A DNA stretch of 64,000 nucleotides from Bacteroidota bacterium (GTDB taxonomy: Bacteria; Bacteroidota; Bacteroidia; Bacteroidales; Dysgonomonadaceae), in assembly GCA_023388315.1 (NCBI GenBank), contig JAEWGM010000008.1, positions 62,001 through 126,000 on the forward strand, in the 5' to 3' direction. The stretch's first letter is position 1; the number at the start of each line of letters is the position of its first letter. The notes below the pieces were generated by a model. The model was not told where the DNA came from and made no database searches. It was given only the letters and a program-made list of their open reading frames with translations. The position numbers were made by a program, and so were the translations under genes. This document shows, one piece after another, positions 31,673-40,588 of the stretch.

Positions 31673-34210
31673 TTACCCGCATTTTGATGCGCCGCAATTG
31701 CGGCATTTTAAACAACCTTCTTGATAAACCAATGTTTCTTGACTGCATACGGGACATTTCTGCCCTTTCATTTCGGTATCGTTGGGCAGGTATTTTTTGA
31801 GGGCCCGCTCCACCCCGTTTTTCCACGTGTTGATGGTTTCGCTGTCCAACTCCAGCCCCGAAACCAGTTTAATTACCTGGTCAATGGGCATCCCATAGCG
31901 CAACACGCCCGAAATTAGTTTCGCGTAGTTCCAATACTCGGGATTAAATTTGCTATCCAACCCTTCGATGGTTACCTTGTAACCGCGGCGGTTTTGGAAT
32001 TGGAAATCGTAATGCTTGGTACCGTCTTCGTAATAGGCCTTGATGATTTTTCCCGAATTCACGCTTTTGGGCAACATAATGCCGTCGTCTTCATCGTTTA
32101 AACCGGTGAAAATTTCATATGGACGGCCATCGAGCAACCCAATGAAGGCAATCCATTTCTCTTTATTGTTCTGGAATTTAATCACATCGGCTTCCAGCTC
32201 GGTGGGCCTTGAGGTGACCACTTGCGGCAATTCGTAGCAATCTTCATCTTTTTCTTTTTTCTCTTCGTTGGTGATGAGCACGCCCGCGCGCGAGCCGTCG
32301 CGATACACGGTACAGCCTTTACAGCCGCTTTTCCAAGCTTCCATATAAAGTTGGCCAACCAATTCTTCGTCCACATCGTTGGGCAAATTAATGGTTACGC
32401 TAATAGAGTGGTCCACCCATTTTTGAACGCGCCCTTGCATTTTCACTTTTTGCAACCAATCCACATCGTTGGAAGTGGCTTTGTAATAGGGCGATTGCGC
32501 CACCAACGCATCCAATTCCTCGGTGGAGTATTTTTTGGTGGTTTCGTGTCCGTTGGCCTCCATCCAAGTAACAAATTTGTGATGGAAAACAACGTATTCT
32601 TCCCACGAGTCGCCGTTTTCATCCACGAAATCTATTTTCACGTCCTTATCGTTAGGATTCACTTTGCGGCGGCGTTTATAAACGGGCAAAAACACGGGTT
32701 CGATTCCCGACGTGGTTTGCGACATTAAACTGGTGGTGCCGGTTGGAGCAATGGTGAGACAGGCAATATTTCGACGGCCGTATTTCACCATATCTTCATA
32801 CATTTGAGGGTCTGACTCTTTCAAGCGATTTATGAAGGGATTATTTTTCTCACGCTCCGCGTCGAAAATCTCAAAAGCACCACGTTCTTTGGCCATTTCC
32901 ACCGATGACGCGTAAGCGTTCAGGGCAACGGCTTTGTGCACTTTTTCAGAAAAATCGTTTCCTTCATCGCTTCCGTAACGGATTCCCAATGCGGCCAACA
33001 TATCGCCTTCGGCGGTGATACCCACGCCGGTGCGGCGGCCTTGCAGCGTTTTGCGTTGAATTTTTTTCCACAACGTGCGCTCCGAAGATTTTACTTCTTC
33101 CGATTCCGGATCGGCTTCGATTTTTTCCAATATTTTATCGATTTTCTCTGATTCCAAATCGATAATATCATCCATAATGCGCTGCGCGAGACGAACGTGT
33201 TTTCCGAAAAGATCAAAATCGAAATAAGCGTCTTTCGTAAACGGATTCACCACATACGAGTAGAGGTTGATGGCGAGCAAACGACAGCTATCGTAGGGAC
33301 AGAGGGGAATTTCGCCACACGGGTTAGTAGAAACGGTTTGGAAACCAAGGTCGGCATAACAATCGGGAACCGATTCACGCACAATGGTGTCCCAAAACAG
33401 CACGCCCGGCTCAGCCGAACGCCACGCGTTGTGCACAATTTTCTCCCACAATTCTTGGGCGTTGATGGTTTTCTTGTATTTGGGTTTGTCGGAATCGATG
33501 GGGTATTTTTGAACATACGGCTTTCCTTCGGAAGCGGCTTTCATAAACTCATCGTCAATCTTCACCGAAATGTTGGCACCGGTTACTTTTCCTTGCTCCA
33601 GTTTCGCATCGATAAAATCTTCCGAATCGGGGTGTTTGATGGAAACGCTCAACATTAACGCTCCACGGCGGCCGTCTTGCGCCACTTCGCGCGTGGAATT
33701 GGAGTATCGCTCCATAAACGGAACCAAGCCGGTGGAAGTGAGTGCCGAGTTTTTTACGGGCGACCCTTTCGGGCGGATGTGCGAGAGGTCGTGCCCCACT
33801 CCGCCACGGCGTTTCATAAGTTGTACTTGCTCTTCATCAATACGAATGATGGCGCCGTAAGAATCGGCGTTGCCATCCATCCCAATCACAAAGCAGTTTG
33901 ACAACGACGCCACCTGAAAATCATTGCCAATGCCGGTCATGGGACTTCCTTGCGGAATAATGTACTTGAAGCGGTCGAATAAATCGAACAGTTCCTTTTC
34001 CGAGAGCGGGTTGGAATATTTTTTTTCTATGCGAACGACTTCTTTTGCCAATCGCCGGTGCATATCTTCGGGCGATTTTTCGTAAATATCGCCATGGCTG
34101 TCTTTCAACGCATATTTACTTACCCACACTTTTGCGGCGAGCTCGTCGCCTTTGAAATACTCAAGAGAAGCCTGATACGCTTCGTCAAAAGTATATGTTT
34201 TCTTCTTCAT
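31673..34210 (-). CDS. nrdJ: adenosylcobalamin-dependent (class II) ribonucleotide reductase
   Basis: This 845-residue enzyme reduces ribonucleotides using vitamin B12. Visible signatures are ASLSNCFVIGMDGNADSYGA (first redox Cys), MKRRGGVGHDLSHIRPKG, the radical-site Cys in STNPCGEIPLCPYDSC, and a C-terminal zinc-ribbon/redox tail with CPVCSQETLV and GCLKCRNCGASKCG. No N-terminal ATP-cone is present. GCKGCTVYRDGSRAGVL near residue 640 is typical of the B12 type. Class II use means deoxynucleotide supply needs cobalamin but works with or without oxygen. No adjacent small subunit is seen. Confidence 0.95.
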   Translation of the reverse strand: MKKKTYTFDEAYQASLEYFKGDELAAKVWVSKYALKDSHGDIYEKSPEDMHRRLAKEVVRIEKKYSNPLSEKELFDLFDRFKYIIPQGSPMTGIGNDFQVASLSNCFVIGMDGNADSYGAIIRIDEEQVQLMKRRGGVGHDLSHIRPKGSPVKNSALTSTGLVPFMERYSNSTREVAQDGRRGALMLSVSIKHPDSEDFIDAKLEQGKVTGANISVKIDDEFMKAASEGKPYVQKYPIDSDKPKYKKTINAQELWEKIVHNAWRSAEPGVLFWDTIVRESVPDCYADLGFQTVSTNPCGEIPLCPYDSCRLLAINLYSYVVNPFTKDAYFDFDLFGKHVRLAQRIMDDIIDLESEKIDKILEKIEADPESEEVKSSERTLWKKIQRKTLQGRRTGVGITAEGDMLAALGIRYGSDEGNDFSEKVHKAVALNAYASSVEMAKERGAFEIFDAEREKNNPFINRLKESDPQMYEDMVKYGRRNIACLTIAPTGTTSLMSQTTSGIEPVFLPVYKRRRKVNPNDKDVKIDFVDENGDSWEEYVVFHHKFVTWMEANGHETTKKYSTEELDALVAQSPYYKATSNDVDWLQKVKMQGRVQKWVDHSISVTINLPNDVDEELVGQLYMEAWKSGCKGCTVYRDGSRAGVLITNEEKKEKDEDCYELPQVVTSRPTELEADVIKFQNNKEKWIAFIGLLDGRPYEIFTGLNDEDDGIMLPKSVNSGKIIKAYYEDGTKHYDFQFQNRRGYKVTIEGLDSKFNPEYWNYAKLISGVLRYGMPIDQVIKLVSGLELDSETINTWKNGVERALKKYLPNDTEMKGQKCPVCSQETLVYQEGCLKCRNCGASKCG

Positions 34211-34516
34211 TGCATAAAGTTTAAAATGTTATACCGATTTTTCTCCGTAATTCAGTAATTAAGGTTTTTGGACTTTTTAATTAATTGAATATTTTTGAGA
34301 ATACAATTTTATAACATCTTTTTAAATATGCCAAATAAAAACACATTTAGTTTTCAACAATTTTCAAAAGTTTCCCGTTTTAAAAATTAGAAACCTGATT
34401 AAAAGAGTATTACAATTTACAACCTCATCAAAAGTTTTCCAAAACGAAAACTTAGATTCATAATCAGGCAAATATAAAACTAAATCCTCGGCTATGAATA
34501 TGCAATAAAAATATAA
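34211..34516. other. gene-free upstream region of nrdJ
   Basis: A strongly A/T-rich stretch with no ORF of substance. I saw no NrdR-box pair and no convincing cobalamin riboswitch core. The nrdJ promoter must lie here but could not be assigned with confidence. Confidence 0.5.
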
Positions 34517-34556
34517 ACAAAAAAATCACCCAAAGAGACGAACTCTCTGAGTGATT
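34517..34556 (-). terminator. terminator of the serpin gene
   Basis: On the minus strand, a 14-position stem with two mismatches (AATCACTCAGAGAG / CTCTTTGGGTGATT) is followed by a T-run. Confidence 0.78.
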
Positions 34557-34582
34557 TAGTATTTACTATTTGTAAAAGTGGG

Positions 34583-35854
34583 TTATTTATCGAAATTCTT
34601 CACCGCGCCCATAAATAAAATGGCGCCGGTGGAATTTTCCTGAATCACATAAAGGAAAGGTTTGTTGGCGTTGAAAACCACTTTTCGGGGTTTGTCGGGA
34701 TCAAAGGAAGTCACCTCCATTCCAACCGTGGTTACCGCAGCCGCTTCGGTGCCTTCTTCATCGGTGCTAATGTAGGTATCTTGCTTCACAAACGCTATAT
34801 TGGCGCGCGCGTCAGACATACCGGAGAAATCCGCCTCGTTACCGTCAAAAGCAATTCCCATTCCCATGTCTATCAATACTTGGTTTAACTTTTTGCTATA
34901 TTCTGTTTTAAATTTCGGGAGGAATAGATCAACTTTGGCACTACGCAACCGCGACAGGGTGTTTTGCCAATAATTAGCTTTTTCTAAAGCCGTTACTACA
35001 TCGGTTTGTTTTTTGCCGCTTTTGGGTAACAAAACCAACATGCTAAACGCCTGGTTTCCATAGGGAAGTTGCACTACTTGCATGGTCTCATCTTCAGTAT
35101 AATTAAATTCAGAAGTTTGCGCCATCATATCCACTTGCGTTTGCGTACCGTTTTCGGAGGTGAATGGCTTTTTGGATGTATTTTTTGTTTCGAATTGTGT
35201 AGTCCACATCCCTTTGAAATAAATGGCGTTCAGTAAGTACATTAAATCTCTGGGGTCTGTGCTATCAATCACTTTTTCGATTAACCCGTTCGTGTTATCG
35301 GATGCCCATTGATTAATAAGGTCTTTGGTTGCCGAATTTGAAAAATCTACCGATTGAACCTTGGCGTTATAATATTCGGTATTGGTTTCTATAAATTTTG
35401 GCTTAATGGCAATCTGCTCATTGGTAAAAATGGCATTTTCGATGGATAATTTTGTCTTCGGATCGGTTTTCAACAACGCTTCTTTCAACTTTTTGTAATA
35501 ACCGTTTATGTCATCGTCGGTGTCGCCTTTCATTTTCAACGTTTGTTGCATATCTTTTTTAGTTTCACCGGCCGTGCCATTCCATGTCATTGCCAACGCC
35601 ATGCTCAAGCTAAATGGCGACACCATAAAGTTTTGGTCTTCTTTCTTTGCTTCTTCCGCAAAAACTTTAGAGAAAAACTCAAAGGCGAATTCTTGGTCGG
35701 ATGCCAGCATTGCTTTTTCATTAGAGCGCAACTCAATTTTAATGGGATCGGGCCCGTTATTTTGATCGATATCCGTTGCATTTTTGTCGCAAGAAGTGCC
35801 CATAAGCATCCCCGCGATTATAAGATAGGTTAATGGATTTGTTTTTATCTTCAT
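34583..35854 (-). CDS. lipoprotein serpin (serine protease inhibitor)
   Basis: This 423-residue serpin has a lipoprotein signal at Cys22 (MGTSC), so it is membrane anchored. The core shows NFMVSPFSLSMALAMTWNGT, LYLLNAIYFKGMW and the C-terminal KPFLYVIQENSTGAILFMG. The reactive-centre hinge EEGTEAAAVTTV (about residues 370-381) keeps the small residues needed for inhibitory insertion, so it is probably an active inhibitor. Counting from the hinge, the P1-P1' bond falls near VT-S, which would favour an elastase-like protease. It may protect against host or neighbouring bacterial proteases. Confidence 0.93.
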   Translation of the reverse strand: MKIKTNPLTYLIIAGMLMGTSCDKNATDIDQNNGPDPIKIELRSNEKAMLASDQEFAFEFFSKVFAEEAKKEDQNFMVSPFSLSMALAMTWNGTAGETKKDMQQTLKMKGDTDDDINGYYKKLKEALLKTDPKTKLSIENAIFTNEQIAIKPKFIETNTEYYNAKVQSVDFSNSATKDLINQWASDNTNGLIEKVIDSTDPRDLMYLLNAIYFKGMWTTQFETKNTSKKPFTSENGTQTQVDMMAQTSEFNYTEDETMQVVQLPYGNQAFSMLVLLPKSGKKQTDVVTALEKANYWQNTLSRLRSAKVDLFLPKFKTEYSKKLNQVLIDMGMGIAFDGNEADFSGMSDARANIAFVKQDTYISTDEEGTEAAAVTTVGMEVTSFDPDKPRKVVFNANKPFLYVIQENSTGAILFMGAVKNFDK

Positions 35855-36199
35855 AATTTTCGGTTTTAATTCGGTATAAAAATCGCTATTTGTTTTGACT
35901 ATTTACTGTGACTATTTATATAGTATGATGAATTTTAACGCTCAAACGCTGCATCAAGTTAGTTAAAAATAATTAATTAAATCAGAACGGGCGGTGTTTT
36001 CAAGCCATTAGGCAAACACGCGGATTATTTAAAGGCTTTAAAACAGGCAATGTTAAATAGCGCAATCCAACAATTTGTCGGGCTATCTGCAAGGTGAAAT
36101 CAGTTTCTTATATTCTCCATTCCAAAATAACAAAATTATTGTGTAATTTTGTACAGATTATTATTTCAACACATCCACATCATATAATATTTTTGCTTT
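35855..36199. other. gene-free divergent promoter region of serpin and speA
   Basis: No gene of substance. The region carries the speA promoter element at 36144-36151. An imperfect hairpin with GTGTTT/AAACAC arms is present at about 35994-36022, of unknown role. The serpin promoter could not be assigned. Confidence 0.5.
36144..36151 (+). promoter_or_regulatory. putative -7 promoter element for speA
   Basis: TAATTTTG matches TAnnTTTG and lies 48 bases before speA. Confidence 0.5.
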
Positions 36200-38098
36200 A
36201 TGAGAAAATGGCGCATTGAAGATTCGGAAGAACTATATAATATAAACGGTTGGGGAAACGGTTATTTCTCTATTAACGATAAAGGACACGTGCAGGTTAC
36301 ACCGCGCAAAAAAGAAAGCGGAAGCGTAGATTTGAATGAGTTGATGCGTGAGCTCTACCTTCGCGATGTATCGTCGCCCGTGCTACTCCGTTTCCCGGAA
36401 ATTTTGGATAACCGAATCGAAAAAATTTCCAATAGCTTTAAACTGGCATCCAAAGAATATGAGTATCAAGGGCAAAACTATATTGTTTATCCCATTAAAG
36501 TAAATCAGATGCGCCAAGTGGTGGAAGAAATTGTTACGTATGGCAAACGCTTCCACATTGGACTTGAAGCAGGTTCCAAACCGGAACTTCACGCCGTGCT
36601 TGCCATTAACACCGACAATAATTCGCTCATCGTGTGCAACGGCTACAAAGATGAAAGCTACATTGAGTTGGCGCTTTTGGCAACAAAAATGGGCAAACAG
36701 GTGTTTTTGGTGGTGGAAAAACTCAACGAGCTACACTTGACCATTGCCATAGCCAAGCGATTGAAAGTGAAACCCAATATCGGCATTCGGGTGAAACTGG
36801 CCAGTTCCGGAAGCGGAAAATGGGAAGAATCGGGCGGCGATGGCAGCAAATTCGGACTTAACTCCAGCGAGCTTCTGGAAGCGCTAAACGTGCTGGAAGA
36901 ACAAAAGATGACTGAATGCTTCCGATTGATTCACTTTCACATTGGCAGCCAAATTACTAAAATTCGCCGCATAAAAACGGCGCTTCGCGAGGCCGCGCAA
37001 TTTTATGTGCAATTGCACTCAATGGGCTTTGCCATTGAGTTTGTGGATATTGGCGGCGGGCTTGGCGTGGATTACGATGGCACGCGCTCATCGTTTACCG
37101 AAAACAGCATCAACTATTCCATTCAAGAGTATGTGAACGACTCGGTTTTCGCGTTTGTGGATGCAGCCAATAAAAACGAAATTCCTCATCCCAACATCAT
37201 TACCGAATCGGGACGAGCACTTACCGCGCACCATTCCGTGCTAATCTTTGAAGTGCTGGAAACGGCCACGCTGCCATCGTGGGAAGACGATAAAGAAATT
37301 CAAGAAGACGACCACGAATTGGTGAAAGAGTTGTACAAAATTTGGGATACGCTCACGCCTGCACGAATGCTGGAGTCGTGGCACGACGCGCAACAAATTC
37401 GCGAAGAATCGCTCGATATGTTCAGCTTGGGAATGTTGGATTTAAAAACCCGCGCTCACGTGGAAGAGTTGTATTTCTCCATTGCCCGGGAAATTCACAT
37501 CACCAGCAACAGGGCAAAACACGCTCCCGAAGAGCTCCGACAGCTATCCAGCTTACTGCCCGATAAATATTTCTGCAACTTCTCGCTTTTTCAATCGCTC
37601 CCCGATTCGTGGGCCATTGACCAAGTGTTCCCCATTATTCCCATTCATCGCCTCGCCGAAAAACCCGATCGCACCGCTACGTTGCAAGACATCACGTGCG
37701 ACTCCGATGGAAAGATAGCCAATTTCACGTCGCAAGACGGTTATCACTCTACGTTTTTGCCGGTGCACTCATTAAAGAAAAACGAACCTTATTATATAGG
37801 CGTTTTCCTTGTGGGCGCTTATCAAGAAATTTTGGGCGATTTACACAACCTTTTTGGCGACACCAACGTGGTGCACATCACCACCAACGAAAACGGCTAT
37901 AATATCGAGCAAATAATTGATGGAGAGACCGTTGCCGAGGTATTAGATTACGCCCAATACAACGCGAAAAAGTTGGTAAGAACCGTGGAAACCTGGGTGA
38001 TGAGTTCCGTGAAACAAGGCCGTATTTCAGTGGAAGAAGGAAAAGAGTTCCTGTCTAATTACCGCTCAGGCTTGTACGGATATACGTATTTGGAATAA
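36200..38098 (+). CDS. speA: biosynthetic arginine decarboxylase
   Basis: This 632-residue PLP enzyme converts arginine to agmatine for polyamine synthesis. The PLP lysine lies in YPIKVNQMRQVVEEI (about residue 98), and FRLIHFHIGSQI, FVDIGGGLGVDYDG and TESGRALTAHHSVL follow, all hallmarks of the fold III Orn/Lys/Arg family of SpeA size. The C-terminal part with the insertion typical of the 630-residue form is complete. It is a single gene with its own promoter. Confidence 0.96.
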   Translation: MRKWRIEDSEELYNINGWGNGYFSINDKGHVQVTPRKKESGSVDLNELMRELYLRDVSSPVLLRFPEILDNRIEKISNSFKLASKEYEYQGQNYIVYPIKVNQMRQVVEEIVTYGKRFHIGLEAGSKPELHAVLAINTDNNSLIVCNGYKDESYIELALLATKMGKQVFLVVEKLNELHLTIAIAKRLKVKPNIGIRVKLASSGSGKWEESGGDGSKFGLNSSELLEALNVLEEQKMTECFRLIHFHIGSQITKIRRIKTALREAAQFYVQLHSMGFAIEFVDIGGGLGVDYDGTRSSFTENSINYSIQEYVNDSVFAFVDAANKNEIPHPNIITESGRALTAHHSVLIFEVLETATLPSWEDDKEIQEDDHELVKELYKIWDTLTPARMLESWHDAQQIREESLDMFSLGMLDLKTRAHVEELYFSIAREIHITSNRAKHAPEELRQLSSLLPDKYFCNFSLFQSLPDSWAIDQVFPIIPIHRLAEKPDRTATLQDITCDSDGKIANFTSQDGYHSTFLPVHSLKKNEPYYIGVFLVGAYQEILGDLHNLFGDTNVVHITTNENGYNIEQIIDGETVAEVLDYAQYNAKKLVRTVETWVMSSVKQGRISVEEGKEFLSNYRSGLYGYTYLE

Positions 38099-38128
38099 TC
38101 GTATGAAATCTCTGCCGACAAACAAAAT

Positions 38129-38746
38129 TTAGTGCAGTTGCGGCATAGTGATTTCTTCGGTAATTTTTATATCGGTAAATCCCATTTCCTTCAAAAGAGA
38201 AGTGAGCGCCAGCTTTGCCTGCTCGGTGGATTCTTTGTAAATGCCCTGCTTAATGGCATCGCTGATCATCACATTTTTTTCGCGAGAAACGGCTTCGTTG
38301 TAATCCGATATTTTGATTGGGTTAAAGGCGTTTTCGCTTTCGTTGTACACTTCAATGGAGTTTTCATCGATTACCGTGTCCATTATTTTGGGTTTAGGAA
38401 TGGAAACATGCACACTGCTTTCGTCAATTACATCAATTTTTATTCGGCTAAAATCAACGCCTGCTTTAATGTAGCCCGTATATTTCAGCAAGAAATACTT
38501 ATCGGTTAACGGAATATTTATATTGAGTAGTTTTTTGTAATCTTTATACCCAATCACACCCGTGTAATTATACTTCACGAGCGCCAAATCTTGAATATAC
38601 GAAATGCGGCTCATGATGGATGAGCTGTCGTAGCCACGTTTTTTATCCTGTTTGGTAATATTAACCACCAGCAAAACACCAAGCACAACGGTGGTAAACA
38701 GAAAAAACAGTGTCGATTTATTTATTTTTTTTGCAGGTTGATTCAT
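38129..38746 (-). CDS. DUF4230 family membrane-anchored protein
   Basis: This 205-residue protein has one N-terminal transmembrane helix (about residues 12-30) and a DUF4230 domain: ISYIQDLALVKYNYTGVIGY, FLLKYTGYIKAGVDFSRIKID, SVHVSIPKPKI and a helical C-terminus. It likely sits on the periplasmic face of the inner membrane. The function is unknown. It faces the ECF sigma gene divergently. Confidence 0.88.
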   Translation of the reverse strand: MNQPAKKINKSTLFFLFTTVVLGVLLVVNITKQDKKRGYDSSSIMSRISYIQDLALVKYNYTGVIGYKDYKKLLNINIPLTDKYFLLKYTGYIKAGVDFSRIKIDVIDESSVHVSIPKPKIMDTVIDENSIEVYNESENAFNPIKISDYNEAVSREKNVMISDAIKQGIYKESTEQAKLALTSLLKEMGFTDIKITEEITMPQLH

Positions 38747-38854
38747 TTTTCTCTCTTTTTCATTTTACAAAAATAGTAATTAAGTGGTTAGGAAAAATAA
38801 TTAGAGAGGGTTTTAAATTATTTTGTGAAGAGCTAATTAGTTAAAAAATTTCAA

Positions 38855-38886
38855 TTCCAAACAAATTGTAATATATTTGTTTGGAA
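38855..38886. promoter_or_regulatory. 12-bp perfect inverted repeat over the sigma-gene promoter
   Basis: TTCCAAACAAAT at 38855-38866 and its exact complement ATTTGTTTGGAA at 38875-38886 are separated by 8 bases. The right arm overlaps the -7 element TATATTTG. It is a candidate operator for autoregulation of the ECF/FecR unit. Confidence 0.7.
38872..38879 (+). promoter_or_regulatory. putative -7 promoter element for the ECF sigma gene
   Basis: TATATTTG matches TAnnTTTG and lies 20 bases before the ATG at 38900, inside the inverted repeat. Confidence 0.6.
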
Positions 38887-38899
38887 ATATATCCCTCAA

Positions 38900-39466
38900 A
38901 TGGCATCGTTATCCAACATACAAAATTTTAATAATTTATTCAACGAATATCAAGAGCGATTCATTCGTTTTGCTATGAGCTATGTGAGAGACAAGCAAAT
39001 AGCCGAGGACTTTGTATCGGAAGCGTTTGTTGCTTATTGGGAGAGGATACACCAGTTTTCGGAGAACGATAATCTCCCTGCCTATATCTTAACTATGGTG
39101 AAAAACAAATGCTTAAACCATTTACAGCACTTGCAAACACGGTATCGTGTTGAAAAAGAAATAAACGACCACGAAGTTTGGCTTTTAAACCTGAACATAA
39201 ACACGCTACAAGCTTGCGATCCAGATTTTATTTTTTCGGAGGAGATTCAACAAATTATTGATGAAACCTTGAAAAAATTGCCGTCGAAAACACGAAAGAT
39301 TTTTGTCCTGAATCGTTTCAACTATTTATCTTATAAGGAAATTGCAGAGAAAATGAACTTAAGCCAAAAAACCATCGAGTTTCATATATCTAAAGCACTT
39401 TCTCATCTTCGCTTAGCCTTAAAAGATTTCATTGTAGCCATAGTCTTTTTTATTTATTTTTATTAA
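38900..39466 (+). CDS. ECF-type RNA polymerase sigma factor
   Basis: This 188-residue sigma-70 family member has region 2 at about residues 15-75 (FIRFAMSYVRDKQIAEDFVS, then EAFVAYWERI) and region 4 at about 115-170 (LPSKTRKIFVLNRFNYLSYK, then EIAEKMNLSQKTIEFHISKAL). It is followed by a FecR-type anti-sigma gene and a SusC with an STN domain, the standard trans-envelope signalling set of Bacteroidota. It should drive the downstream susCD and enzyme genes when the transported glycan is sensed. The last about 15 residues are a hydrophobic tail (VAIVFFIYFY), which is unusual for a cytoplasmic sigma factor. Confidence 0.93.
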   Translation: MASLSNIQNFNNLFNEYQERFIRFAMSYVRDKQIAEDFVSEAFVAYWERIHQFSENDNLPAYILTMVKNKCLNHLQHLQTRYRVEKEINDHEVWLLNLNINTLQACDPDFIFSEEIQQIIDETLKKLPSKTRKIFVLNRFNYLSYKEIAEKMNLSQKTIEFHISKALSHLRLALKDFIVAIVFFIYFY

Positions 39467-39538
39467 AAACTCCTTCTTTTTGTTAGGGTACATGTCTTCT
39501 CATTTGTTATACTTATACAAAGTGATGAATTATACTAC

Positions 39539-40447
39539 ATGAACAGAGACATACTATACTGTTTTTTTGAAGGCACAGCAACTTTAGAAGAGGAAATGCA
39601 AATTAGGCAGTGGATGAACTTGTCGGATGCAAACGCACAATTTTTCAAACAAGAACGAGCTACCTATGATGCCCTATTACTAACCTCTCGAAAATTTTCG
39701 CACCAAAACAGAAATAAACGAATGCATTGGCTGCTGGGTTCGGTTGCTGCCGTTTTGCTTTTGCTTATTATCAGTGGGCTCTATTTTTTAAGTGCAACTG
39801 GCCCGACCGAATATAATACAATAATTGTTCCACCGGGACAGCGAATCAACGTTATTTTGGCAGACAACTCCAATATTTGGTTAAACGCCAATTCAACATT
39901 TCGTTATCCTACTCAATTTTCGCAAAAAACCAGAATGGTTTATTTGGATGGTGAGGGCTATTTTAATGTAAGTGAGAACAAGAAAAAACCGTTTATCGTG
40001 AAAACAAATTTAGGCGATATAAAGGTTACGGGAACTTCTTTTAATGTAGAGGCATATACGCGTTTCAACAAATTTGAAACCAGCCTTTTTGAAGGAAGCG
40101 TTGAGATTTATAAAAACAACACCAAACTAACCTCCCTAACTCCCAATGAAATAGCAAGCATAAGGGGTAACAATTTCACTATTGACAAAATAAAAGACAA
40201 TGACAAATACCTATGGAAAAACGGGTTAATAGCTTTTAACAACAAACGGTTGGAAGAAATACTTTCCTCTCTCGAAAAATATTTTGATGTAAAAATACAA
40301 ATCCATTCAACATCACTACCGAAACACACTTATACCGGAAAATTCCGGCAATCTGATGGTATTGATTATGCTTTGCGAGTATTACAGCGAAGCATACATT
40401 TCAACTATGAAAGAGATGAAGCAACAGGGACAATTTTTATAAAATAA
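39539..40447 (+). CDS. FecR-family anti-sigma factor
   Basis: This 302-residue protein has a cytoplasmic N-terminal part, one transmembrane helix (about residues 64-84, LLGSVAAVLLLLIISGLYFL) and a periplasmic FecR domain: YNTIIVPPGQRINVILADNS, WLNANSTFRYPTQF and LFEGSVEIYKN. The C-terminal DUF4974 region follows (KRLEEILSSLEKYFDVKIQI and a TGKFRQSDG segment). It should receive the signal from the STN domain of the SusC at 40589-44005 and release the sigma factor. Confidence 0.93.
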   Translation: MNRDILYCFFEGTATLEEEMQIRQWMNLSDANAQFFKQERATYDALLLTSRKFSHQNRNKRMHWLLGSVAAVLLLLIISGLYFLSATGPTEYNTIIVPPGQRINVILADNSNIWLNANSTFRYPTQFSQKTRMVYLDGEGYFNVSENKKKPFIVKTNLGDIKVTGTSFNVEAYTRFNKFETSLFEGSVEIYKNNTKLTSLTPNEIASIRGNNFTIDKIKDNDKYLWKNGLIAFNNKRLEEILSSLEKYFDVKIQIHSTSLPKHTYTGKFRQSDGIDYALRVLQRSIHFNYERDEATGTIFIK

Positions 40448-40498
40448 CCATTCACTGAAATTTTTATTGCCTATGATTTAAATAAATAAAAAGAAAAA

Positions 40499-40526
40499 AT
40501 CGGCAAACGCTGCAACGTTTACCGAT
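40499..40526. promoter_or_regulatory. hairpin between fecR and susC
   Basis: ATCGGCAAACG and CGTTTACCGAT pair with one C-A mismatch around a 6-base loop. An A-run precedes it, so on the minus strand it looks like a terminator. On the plus strand it may be a leader hairpin of the susC mRNA. Confidence 0.5.
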
Positions 40527-40588
40527 CACATGTTTCTGTCAACACTACCAAAAAAATTAATGTATTAACTAAAAACAATTACAAATGT

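Noticed and set aside
34211..34516. A cobalamin riboswitch or NrdR box before the B12-dependent ribonucleotide reductase
   Set aside because: I looked for a B12-box core and paired NrdR boxes and found none that were convincing; the region is mostly A/T-rich.
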